Source: Otis tarda (Eukaryota; Chordata; Aves; Otidiformes; Otididae). Taken from it: a stretch of DNA of 64,000 nt. Below, one piece after another: positions 48,050 to 58,410 of the stretch. Below the pieces are notes generated by a model, which was given only the letters and a program-made list of their open reading frames with translations, did no database searches and was not told where the DNA came from. The position numbers and the translations under genes were made by a program. The stretch is from NCBI GenBank assembly GCA_026413225.1, contig CM048554.1, positions 77,926,463 to 77,990,462 of the forward strand, read 5' to 3'. The first letter of the stretch is position 1. Each line of letters opens with the position of its first letter.

Positions 48050-49435
48050 ACAGACAGAGCTCACGTTGCACCCTCTTGCCCCATTTTCTCCTTTCTCAGC
48101 ATGAAGGAGAGAGAAGGACACATCTGGAGCCACCAGCCTGGCCTGGAAGATGGAGAACCTCTGCCACTGCAGGCACAACCGAGACTATTCCGTACAGTTA
48201 AGGGTAGCAGGTACTCCGTAAGAGTTTATGAGGAGTATTATTTATGAGGAATATTTAAGGATGTTTAGAAGATATCTGTCAGATGAGGTGAGGAAGAATG
48301 TATTTATTAGAGTTAGTTTGCCATCTACCATCAGCTTGTACTTTATGCAAGACCAGTGCTGTGAGCTCTTACGAATTCTACTGTGAGTTTTATAAGACAG
48401 GCTTTTTAAAAAGCCTTGCATTAAAAAATCATGTGATTTTGTGGGAATCTCAGCCTTCATGAGAGAAATAAATTCATTGTCTAGTCTTCTTGGTGACAAA
48501 GAAAAGCCTGAAACCGAAATCTAATAGCACCAAACCCAGAAGGCTAATTAAAGAACTCAAAAATATTGCTTTCATAACCTCTGATTTTTAAGCCAACTTC
48601 ATGACCTTAGAGCCTGACTTATGGTTCCTGTAAGCTGGAGTTTGATTATATTAAAAGTTGTAATCTAAAGAACCCATAATCTATGCGCTGATTTAAATGT
48701 TTTTCTCAGCTTTTCTGCAGGTAAAAAAATCTGTCTTGCCATCCTAGCTCATAATAAACTCCCTTCTCCAACCTCTAGACAAACGCTTTGCTCTTCATTG
48801 CATTTAGCAACTCTCTTCTAGTGAAGCCTGTGGTTTTCTAACAAAGCAAGCATGCTCTGTGTCCACTGTTCTCAGTAAAAATCCCCAAACCCATGTGATA
48901 AAAAAACTGGATGCAAAACAATGATACTAACAAACAAGCAGTTTCAAGCTTCTGTTCTTCACAAGCATATTAAAGAACTCAATATGTAACACAGTAATTA
49001 GGACTGACTTTGTATTTTTCTTTCAGTCCCTGCTGTTCCATCTCTTCTTCTGTGTCATGGGTCTTTGAACTACCTGGGATGACTTATGAATTCAGATAAT
49101 CCAACAAACTGAGCAGTTAAGAAAAATTTAAAAAAAAAAAAAAAAAGCATGAGAAGTCCTTGAAACAGCTAATTCATTCTTAATTCTAAATGGTTACATG
49201 TATCTCTAATCTTTACAAAAAGAGAGAAGAAAAGGTACTGCATTCAAAATAAAATAATAAGACAGTCCATAAATTATACTTTCAGAGAGTTTGGAAAAGA
49301 GAAGGAGATTTCACTGGAAGGCAGCTCTGAAGGTTGTTCTTTTCTTTCTCCTCTTACCAAAACTTTGCAGGCATCTGCAAAACAGGAATCTAAAAATGAT
49401 TTATTGTAACAGACCATCATTCTGGTCATAGCCAC
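48050..49435. other. Unique AT-rich non-coding DNA
   Basis: No gene or repeat body recognised; an A run at about 49129-49146. Confidence 0.4.
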
Positions 49436-49440
49436 CCATG

Positions 49441-49506
49441 GGCCAGATCCAAAGCCCTCTGTAATGAGAGTCTCCCTGTTGATTTCATGGCTTTGGATCG
49501 AGACCA
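49441..49506. repeat. Short palindromic MITE
   Basis: GGCCAGATCCAAAGCCCTCT at the left end faces, inverted, GGTCTCGATCCAAAGCCATG at the right end; ATCCAAAGCC is identical in both arms. The centre reads GAGTCTCCCTGTTGATTTCA. This is the layout of a known type of tiny amniote palindrome (GGCCAGATCCAAAGCCCACTG and its mirror). It has no coding capacity. I assign no superfamily. Confidence 0.65.
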
Positions 49507-49509
49507 ATG

Positions 49510-50415
49510 TTTGTGCGTTTCTTTCAAGGAGCAATTTTTCCAAATAAGCTGGGGTTTATCTGGAATTATTCCAAGGGCTACGTGACACTTTCAAGAGTTT
49601 ATATTCATCCAAGTGACTTTTAGGAGCCAGTTCTCTGGCTTTTTACATGGAAACAGCTTAGGGGAGGAGGGGAAGGAAAGAGAAGCATTGTATGAGCCCA
49701 TCTAGGCTTTTCTAGATCCTTCTTTGGAAGGTGTCCCTCAGGTCTGGGAGCACAGGCAGGGTAGGCAGCAGCACACCATCCCAATCTCTTCCCGTCAGTC
49801 CTTCCTGAGGAGCAACCACAACCTATTGAAGCAGTTGTGTCCACGGCAAGTTATGAGGAAGGAATTAGTTGCACTGTCCTCCCTAGACATTTTTAGGGCT
49901 GGGAACTTGGTTCGTGCTACATTTGCTTGATGTGTGTGGAGTGGGGCAGGTGGGAGCTTATCTGTCGCGGAGTGTCTCCCAGGTTGGGTGAACAGAGCAT
50001 CTTGCTGTCATTTCTGCCTACAGACCTACATAAGAAACACTTGGCGCTAGGGGCATTGCTGCAGTACGGCGACCCTGACCTACTAGTGCAGATCCTTTGG
50101 CACTGTACTTCTCCAGGGATTAAAGTAATCCACTTTTCCAGTTGGCTTCTGGTGCCCAGTTTTCGGAAGTGCCGAGTGGCTTAGACTGGACCGGTCCTAT
50201 GCCTGCTGTAGCTCACTTGGTACACTGAACCAGCCCTCAGCCACCAAGTGAGGAAGAGGAGGGAGGGGAGGAAGAAAGGTGATGTAAGATCTTCCTGATC
50301 TTTCACTTCCTTGTGTGCTGGGACATGGGAGGCTCAGAGCATCAACTCTGGGGCACGCTGTGTCTCAGCACAGAAAAACTCTTACAACTGCATTTTGATC
50401 GGTATCTCCCTCTTT
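49510..50415. other. Unique non-coding DNA left of the CR1 insertion
   Basis: Small open frames only. A GAGGAAGAGGAGGGAGGGGAGG purine stretch near 50248. No repeats recognised. Confidence 0.4.
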
Positions 50416-50416
50416 A

Positions 50417-51548
50417 CAGAATCATAGAATGGTTTGGGTTGGAAGGGACCTTCAAAGGTCATCTAGTCCAACCCCCCTGCAAGAAGCAGGGACATCCCCG
50501 ACTAGATCAGGTTGCTCAGAGCCTCATCCAGCCTGGCCTTGAATGTTTCCAGGGATGGGGCATCTACCAGCTCTCTGGGAAACCTATTCCAGTGTTCTAC
50601 AACTCGCACTGTAAAAATTTTTTTCCTAATTTCCAATCTAAATCTACCTCCCTCTATTTTAAAACCATTACCCCTTGTCCTATCACAACAGGCCCTACTG
50701 AACAGCCTCTCCCCATCTTTCTTGTAGGCCCCCTTGAGGTACTGGAAGACCACTATCAGGTCTCCCCGGAGTCTCCTCTTCTCCAGGCTGAACAGCCCCA
50801 ACTCTCTCAGCCTGTCCTCATAGAAGAGGTGCTCCAGCTCTCTTATCATCTTCGTGGCCCCCCTCTGGACCTTCTCCAACTGGTTCATGTCCTTCTTATG
50901 TTGGGGACTCCAGAACTGGACACAGTACTCCAGGTGGGGTCTCACCAGGGCAGAGTAGAGGGGGAGAACCACCTCCCTCGACCTGCTGGCCACGCTCCTC
51001 TTGATGCAACCCAGGATGCCGTTGGCCTTCTGGGCTGCAAGGGCGCATTGCCCACTCATGTTGAGCTTCTCATCCACCAGCACTCCCAAGTCTTTCTCCT
51101 CAGGGCTGCTCTCGATCCATTCTCCACCCAGCCTGTATTTGTGCCTGGGATTGCCACGACCCAGGTGCAGGACCTTGCACTTGGCCTGGTTGAACTTCAT
51201 GAGGTTGGCACGGGCCCACCTCTCCAGCCTGCCAAGGTCCCTCTGGATGGCATCCCTCCCTTCCAGCGAGTCGACGGCACCACACAGCTTGGTGTCATGG
51301 GCGAACTTGCTGAGGGTGCACTCTATCCCACTGTCCATGTCGCTGACAAAGATGCTGAACAGGGCCAGGCCCAACACGGACCCCTGAGGGACGCCACTTG
51401 TGACCGGTCTCCACTTGGACATTGAGTCGTTGACCACCGCTCTCTGAGTGCGGCCATCCAGCCAACTCCTTACCCACTGAGTGGTCCGTCTATCAAACCC
51501 ATGTCTCTCTAGTTTAGAAATAAGGATGTCATGCTGGACAGTGTTTAC
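50417..51548 (-). mobile_element. CR1 LINE, 5'-truncated, relatively young
   Basis: On the minus strand the element ends (50417-50470) in CAACCCAAACCATTCTATGA, the typical avian CR1 3' end with a single tail octamer. Before it lies about 85 bases of 3' untranslated sequence and, from 50502 up to about 51545, the C-terminal part of ORF2. The 5' part (ORF1, endonuclease and early reverse transcriptase) is missing, as in most CR1 copies because reverse transcription often stops early. I see no clear target duplication, which is usual for CR1. The open frame through over 1 kb shows that the copy is fairly recent for a bird genome. Confidence 0.93.
50502..51545 (-). pseudogene. CR1 ORF2 fragment: C-terminal reverse transcriptase
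   Basis: This encodes the C-terminal two-thirds of a LINE reverse transcriptase, which in intact CR1 copies the element RNA into DNA at the target site. Numbered on the 360-codon open frame ending at 50502: residues from about 14 align to the family (NTVQHDIL), [11 protein letters not shown] is at 62-72, the catalytic motif is at 94-97, LGVLVD and the [15 protein letters not shown] and RRLRGDL blocks follow, and the C terminus is intact with a stop. The motif that should be F-A-D-D reads F-A-H-D (His codon 51299-51297), so the first catalytic aspartate is lost by one base change. GPxLF also reads GLALF. Residues 1-13 are probably host sequence. With the 5' part missing and the catalytic residue gone it cannot be active. 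The long plus-strand frame 50313-51425 is its antisense. Confidence 0.9.
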
Positions 51549-51577
51549 TAGAAACACTAGTTTACTAGAAATAAGGA
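51511..51577 (+). repeat. Direct repeat straddling the CR1 5' junction
   Basis: AGTTTAGAAATAAGGA (51511-51526, inside the LINE) recurs as AGTTTACTAGAAATAAGGA (51559-51577, outside), differing by an ACT insertion. Between them, TTTACTAGAAA occurs at about 51544 and again at 51561. The repeat spans the point where similarity to CR1 stops. Confidence 0.7.
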
Positions 51578-51579
51578 CC

Positions 51580-52135
51580 ATCACACGCCTCCACCATCTT
51601 CAGAAGAAATGTAAGGGGCTAAAGTCATTACATTTGCCTCCCCACAACAATATTGAGGCAATCTGGTAACTGCCCTGAAGCACGAACAAGCAAAAATCAA
51701 ACACCCTTTCTCACAGCCACGGGGTGTAATTAGAGGTACGGCTGAAGAACAGAAGTCCCACTCACTAACTGCAAACACTGTATTTTTAGTGCTTAGAAAC
51801 CCATGTGCTATGTTTAAAATAAATACCTAGCTACAAAAAAATACTGTTAACATTAAAATTATGTGAAAAATTCCTTGGCAGACCTCTGGGACCTACCCAA
51901 CCAGCACACGGTACCAGAGCCCGTACAGATACGTAATTAACACAGCTTGAACCGCTCAGTACAAATGTTGAGCAGCCTGAAAAATTTACAGTTTTACAGC
52001 AGTACTTCTGCACAGATGGAGTAATACCATGATTTGTTACAGCGGAAGCCTGATAAAATAGCAGTGAAGACAAGATAACATCTTCATTTGTTAAATCACT
52101 AACTTCTGCACTCCATTTTTCCTTCAGTGAACACA
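51580..52135. other. Unique non-coding DNA right of the CR1
   Basis: AT-rich unique sequence with no exon, repeat body or RNA gene seen. Confidence 0.4.
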
Positions 52136-52140
52136 GAAAG

Positions 52141-52240
52141 GTATTCAGGCCCTTTGGTGCTGGAAGAGTACTCAGGTGGGCTTTAGGGCCAATATCCTGA
52201 GGTACTTAGGTGCTTAACCTCCCTCGAAATCAAACAGTTT
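52141..52240. repeat. Possible decayed palindromic MITE
   Basis: CAGGCCCTTTGGTGCTGGAA, then TATCCTGAGGTACTTAGGTG and CTTAACCTCCCTCGAAATCA. The AGGTACTTAGGTGCTTAAC ... CCCTCGAAATCAA part is like the arm and centre of short palindromic amniote elements (AGGTGCCTAA ... CCCATTGAAATCAATGG). Weak and not sharply bounded. Confidence 0.3.
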
Positions 52241-55200
52241 TGTTAGTATGTGAGGGACTATATTTTGACTCTTTAGCAGCTTTTTATAGCATTCACTTAA
52301 GAAACTTTCTGCCAAAAAGCCAGGCCAAAAATCCCCGCTGCGTACGGAGCTAGAGCTACCAAATTTATATTAGCTACTCTGAGCAGAAAATACCATATCC
52401 ATAAAAAATTAAAAGCAGCTTGATTCAACACCAGCTGTTGTAGAGACCTGCTCTTATTCACTTTGCAATTCTGACCGCCTCTTGCAAGCACTACTGTGAA
52501 AACTCAAAAGCACTTTTTCAAATGAAAGAAAATCAGAGTATCTAGTGTCGGCAAGCCTTGTAAAGTCCATACATGTTTACACTTGGCATCAGATTACACA
52601 CATTTGACTTCTTGATTTAGCGTGTGCACTTGTGTTTTCCCTTCTTTTGTCAGAAATAAAATACAGCTATTCTTAAGAGAAGCCTTTGTTTTTAAAAAGA
52701 CCTGATTTGTACTGTATGTTAGGAGAGTTCACTTTTCGCCCCACCCAGAGAGAGAGAAGCCTGATCCAAATACAGGGGGGAAAAACGCAAAACTCGGAAG
52801 AGGTTAATTTGGGTAATGGCAATGTCTGTTCGCAAGAGGTAAGAAAGAGAAAGACAGAGAGAGACGACAAACAGTGGAGTCCTTGGACAGTTTTTTGGTT
52901 TTTTTTTTTGCTGCATCACAAAAGCAATTCTGCTGAAATCTTACTCGGAACAGCGCCTGAGTAAAAAAGAGAAACACAGTTCTTAAATTATTTTGTACTT
53001 TCCATGTATAGAGGAACAGTCAGAACTGTATGGGGTTTTACGCCTTCTTAGTAGCCGGCTTATAAACAGCGTAGCTACCAGTCTTTCCATAGGAAAAACA
53101 ATGTTCTGTGGATGATGATAACATGACTAACTGCTCGAGCTTCAGGGGCCAAGAAAGCCTTCTACCTAAATAACGTGTTATCTGGCCATCTATTAAGTAA
53201 CAGACAACTGGTAAGTAATAAAAATAATCAAAAAGAAACATGAGATGAGAGTCAGGAATCGAGGAACAGTCTTACACAACTGAAAAGTCTGCACAAGTTG
53301 ACGTTTCTATCTCTTCTTTCTGTGATTCTCCGAGAAGATTATTACATCAAAATTAGATGAAATTGAAGGTTTTTTATTTGCACAATGTGTGTTAACAGGC
53401 CATCAAGTGGAACAGTGGTATATACATAAGTGTTTGTAGAATCAAACTCATAAAGATAGCAGTAGCCACAACAAAGTGAATAACTAGGTGAGACCTGAAA
53501 TTTTCAACATGTTTTTATGGATATTTATATGCAGGAAAAGGAAACTCATCCAAATGTAGAAACCAGGTCAAATAAAAACAGTTGTATGATTTCCAAGCTA
53601 ATTCAGACATTACCCTATCATTGATCATTCTGTAAACAAAAAGCAAGTTAAATCAAACACCATTTGTGCCTGTTAATAATTGGAGGGAAAACCACAATCC
53701 AAACCATTTTTTTCCAAATGTAACAAAGCAGGTTTGCCTCAGAACATGGCTTGATGCCCTCTGCGCACAGCCAACCTAAGATCAGCCCAAAATAAACCAC
53801 TTATGAGGAAGCAAGCAAATAAAACACTGTTTTATGAATCCTACTATCTCTTTAAATTGCCTATCTGACAAATGAATACACTTAGCTTTGCTGGCATGGG
53901 CAATCCTACTGAATGTCTGCAGAACTGGAGCCTTACTTATATTCTCCCTGCCATCTAAACACAGTATACTCATCTGGGGAAGGAGGGGAAGAAGCAAATA
54001 ATGCTTCATACGTGCAATACATTGAACCCATACTTTTTCCAAAGTGTGTTAACCTCACAGCATTTCTCATACTTTTCCTGTAGTACTCCGTATAGAAATA
54101 AATAGGGCGTCTTATACATAGCTTTTTTCATAAATCTATCACAGCTGAGTATCAAATTAACAGTGACAGAGAAATGTGTATTTTCTTACTTCTGTGACAC
54201 TTAATATTCGAGGCTGTGCTGTTCAGAGCTACTGTGAGGGCGTGAAACAAATTTAGGCCCACATAAAACTTTCCTGACAATGCTGCAAGTGATAAGCTAT
54301 AAATCGCCTTTGCGTGATTCTTGTGTGTGCTGTGAAACCGTTGACAGCTTAAAAATTTGCATTAATTCATTATTTTGCCTTGAAACCTCGTAACTGAAAA
54401 TGAAATTCATTGTTTCACTAGGAAGCCAAGTTAAAATTGTATTTTTCCCGATCGCAATTTTGCCATTTGTTCAGAGCCAGAACCTACAACCACATTTGTA
54501 AGAGAAGATGTGGACACAACCTGAACACGTTATTTGCAGAAGCCCATGGAAAAGAAAACTTTGGAGTTTTGTTTTTAGCTGAGATGTGAAATGTCCTCCT
54601 GGGAACTGGTATGAGGCAGCAAATTGGGACCTCTATATTCAATCTGCAGAGTTATCGTTTAGGCTCAGAGGCTACCAGCCTTAAATAGCAGCCTTATGCC
54701 TTCTCAAGAACTCTCTTTGTGTTGGTAGAAATATCTGCTCAGGCAGTCACTCCCATGCTGAAGAAAGATGCAGCTTTGTTACTCATCAATCTTTCCTCAT
54801 CTAAGAGATCTTAAACCAGTAGTATAGCATAGCATGCAAACAGCTTGTAGCAGCAGAGAAACCACATTTTAAATTATATATATTAGGGTTCATTTTAATG
54901 AGTTTCAAAGAATTTTTCCCATCCTTTTTATTAGATTTTGGAAAATAAACTGTGACATGTACTGATGAAATCCAAAGTAGGAAGGTCACTACAGTTGCCT
55001 TGTTTACACGAAGAACAAGAATGTTTCTCTTCAGATTAGCAAAAGAGAAAATGGAATTTATTGTATAGGAATTAATTTTTTTATTGCTGATGTGCAATCA
55101 TTTTAGCAACTGAGCTGGGTACTTGAATTTAGAGAGGCTGCCTGTCTGTTTTAATCACCACACTAATTATAGTTTTATGCTGAATTCTCTGGAAAGTAAA

Positions 55201-57585
55201 GATGTTACAATAGTAGAAGAGCACACTTCCTAAAGTGGCCTTCCTCATGGGAAACTTTGACGGTGCATGCGGAGGGGTGCTCACAAGACTCTGGCACAAA
55301 ATCCCAACCTACTTTAAAATTTTGTTTAAACATTTCCAAATGGAAGTGCACTGAACTGGGACCTCCTGCAAATGTGGACCCAATGGCTTACAAACCAGCG
55401 CTGCCATGGAACGTGTTCCTGTGGTGGCTACTGCTTGGCCAACACCAGGCGTCACTTCTAAATCACCGTAACCTCGCACCATCTGAGACGGCTTGCCATT
55501 TTGGTCACAGCTCCTGCAAGGAAGGACCTTGGAAAAAGGAAGCTGTGTAAGTCAATGCACGCCAGCCAACGATCAGTCTCTCTCTACCCTGCAGAAAACA
55601 GCTCATGAGAAGCTTACTGCCATCTACTTTGCACTTCCGCCGCTTGTGATACCAGAGTGCTGCACGAGCTGAGGACCTGTGAAGCTTTTTTTGCTCATGT
55701 TTTTTCCCTTTTAGCAGTCTTAATTTTCCAATGCATGTTGACATCTTTTTAAACTAAATAGCAAGGGTATTTCCAGCTTCTTCGTTGTCAGGATACAAAG
55801 ATGAAACTGTGCATGACCCTCCCCAAAAGCTCATATGAGACAGGTGTTGTAAGAAATAGTCCATGTTTAAGCACTACAAGGGTCTGCAGGAGGCACTATT
55901 TAAAAGTGTGCTATGTGTCCTGAGATTGTTCACCTATGGTTTCTGGTTAAGAGCTATAAGCTTTTAAACTATTACAGCATCTCTATGCTGGGCAGATAGA
56001 AGAGGAATAACTAGGACATAAGACCTGAAAGTGTAGCCAGAGAGCTCTGCACAATTGACATGGTCTTTGTGGTTCAGATATTAAATTACACTTTGATTAA
56101 CCTACTTAGCAAAGTTCAGATGATAAATGTGACTTTGGTGAAATTATTTTGCTGGAAACAAAAACTTCTTTAGACTACTTAAAAGACATGAGGATGTTAA
56201 ATGCTGTTACAGTGATTTAATGAGTATTTGGTTTCACTGCGACACTGGAAAATCAAACAAGGTAGTTTCAGTTTGAGCTTGAGTAGACTGATCAAATGCC
56301 TTCAGAATTTTCAGTTTTAGCAAATTTTATAAATTTCTGCATTGTCGAATTTTGTTGAAATTATTAATGAGAAGAAGCTGTGTCACTTCCTTTTTTTAAC
56401 ACAGTGAGTGGATGCCAGCTGCCAGGCCTGTCCTGCACGGCTCACACAAGGACACATAGGATTCGCCTGGCAGCTGAGATCACCTGGGCTTCCTCAGCTT
56501 GTGCTGAGCAGTACCACACCCCACAGATCAGCCTTTCAAACTGCACCTCTACAGATAAAACACTTCAGTCCTTCTACCTCCCTCCTATCCACCTGCTACA
56601 CACTGGCCATGGGGCCAGTTCGATTTGTTCTCGCATTTGTCTTTTTTTTTTTTTTTTATTAGCTTGTGCCTGCAAGACCTCCACCTTCCAACCAGTTCCC
56701 TGCTGATGAACAGTGCACGCCTGTGCCTGTGGCTTTTGGAGACCAGCTGCTTTTAGCCCATGATGGCCAAGGCCCTTTGTGCAGTGATTTATTTCACAGT
56801 GTTGTGTGACAAGGACTGTATTGATTCTTTTGGTGGGCATGGTCTCACCTGGAACCTCCAAGCTCCAATACAGACACAGAAAAGTAACTGAGGCAAAAGA
56901 AATACACCAATTAGTAAAACTGATTTCAGGAAAACTTTGCAGCAATTGAGAATGCCTTAAGAAAAATAAAAAAAAAAAAAAGAAAAACTTTTAGATAAAA
57001 TTAGCAATTGTACAGAATACCTCCGTCATGGTAGCCAGATGACAATGAGAAACAGGAAATCTCGCTTACTTGCCTAAGCCAGAAAGGCTGGAGATCTTTA
57101 CTAGTCTAACTATAATTTCCAGTATTTCGTATCGCTCACTTTATGGAGCCAGAAATAGACAAGAAACGCCATATAAACATGAAGCAGTATTACAGGAAAC
57201 ATGCATTTTTCTTAATTTTAGGGAGGTGCTTGCCACATTTGTTTACGGAATCACTCATTCTGTTTACAGGGACATTAACTGCATGAGTATCATTTTTCCT
57301 CTCTGTGATTTTTATACACTGTGAACTCATTCTGAAAGTAAGTCAGTGGACCCTGTTTTATGCAGCTCAAGCCCAGCACTGCAACACAGTCATTACGGTG
57401 CTTCCTACATGCACTAGTTATTGCAAGGGCCGACCTCAAAATAAAACGATGCAAATCACATCAGTGCTCAAACTGAATGCCGTGGTGCTGGGAGAAACAG
57501 AAAGGCACGAGCAATGGCAATGGGGGCCACTCAGTCAAGCTACAAAGTCCTCTGTTGGGGCTGGGCAGGAGGAAGCAAGCCCAGG
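52241..57585. other. Unique AT-rich non-coding DNA
   Basis: No gene recognised. A good plus-strand donor (CTG|GTAAGTAA) at 53210/53211 follows a stretch with stops in the two frames I read through, so it does not define a coding exon. T runs near 52901 and 56642, an A run near 56968. Short frames lack domains. AT-rich blocks near 54300-54480 and 56080-56300 are unexplained but unremarkable. Confidence 0.4.
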
Positions 57586-57589
57586 GCTG

Positions 57590-57935
57590 GCAGCTCGGAA
57601 AGGAGGAGAGAGGGGACCAGGGGATCCGGCATAATCACAGAGGAGAAATGAAAAGCAAAAGGCAGAACAAGAGAAAATACGTGCTAAAACTTGAAGGAAA
57701 CCAGAGTGAAAGAAACAGGTGTGGACAAGTAGATAAACAACGAGGGAGGAAAAACAATCAGTCATCATTCTTATTTTCAAAAATAAAAGAGTAGATAGAA
57801 GGGAGGAGCAAGCCCACCCTTTAGATAGGACACAGGAAAAGGAAAGGTGAGAAGGAAGGTCAACATGAAAAATGGGAAAAGGGAGAAAAACCCTCAAGAA
57901 AAATGAGAAAACTGTGAAGCACACACCCCCCCCCA
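57590..57935 (+). repeat. Polypurine-rich tract
   Basis: About 340 bases dominated by A and G on the plus strand (GGAAAGGAGGAGAGAGGGGA, GGAGAAATGAAAAGCAAAAGG, GGGAAAAGGGAGAAAAACCC), closing with a CCCCCCCCCC run near 57924. It explains the Lys/Arg-rich plus frame and the Phe/Leu/Ser-rich minus frame over it. Confidence 0.65.
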
Positions 57936-58239
57936 GCAAAAGTTCTCCCCTTGTCTTGTTTTCCTCTTAGCAAAAAAAAATGCAGACTGAAGGAAAGCAA
58001 AAGGATGATTACAGTCTCATAGTAAGGGGATAAAGGAGGGGAGCAAATTGGATATCAACCATATTCATCAGAGGATATGTAAGGGAGTAGTTGAATTCAA
58101 GAACACTGCAATGCAAAAAGAACATTTCTTCAAGGAGAAAAATTATCTGTCCAACAGAATTCCTGAAATATTACTGCAAGCCCACAACTTTGTCAAAAAA
58201 AACCCCAGTAAATAAAACTTCTGTCTGAAACTTTTCCCA

Positions 58240-58410
58240 CCATTCCAAGACAGTTGGTATTTAATCTGAATAACCTCCTGCTGAGTGTTGATAGCAGCCT
58301 GTAGCTCTGCAATCCAGCCTCATCACGGCCCAGTCTAAATAGAGATTTAATAAATACTCAGCTTAAATTCACTCAAATTCCAGCTTCCTTAGAGTATGAT
58401 CTCTATTTCC
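58240..58410. promoter_or_regulatory. Candidate conserved regulatory block
   Basis: Contains TATTTAATCTGAATAACC near 58258, GTGTTGATAGC near 58285, TCTAAATAGAGATTTAATAAA near 58334 (CTAAATAGAG is a MEF2-like core) and CAGCTTAAATTCACTC near 58359. Unique and non-coding; inference from composition only. Confidence 0.33.

Noticed and set aside
50313..51425. 370-codon plus-strand frame
   Set aside because: It is the antisense of the CR1 reverse-transcriptase frame, which has clear family motifs on the minus strand.
53051..53211. Possible exon between an AG at about 53050 and a strong donor CTG|GTAAGTAA at 53210/53211
   Set aside because: The frames I read contain stops before the donor and the acceptor lacks a good pyrimidine tract; a non-coding exon cannot be excluded.
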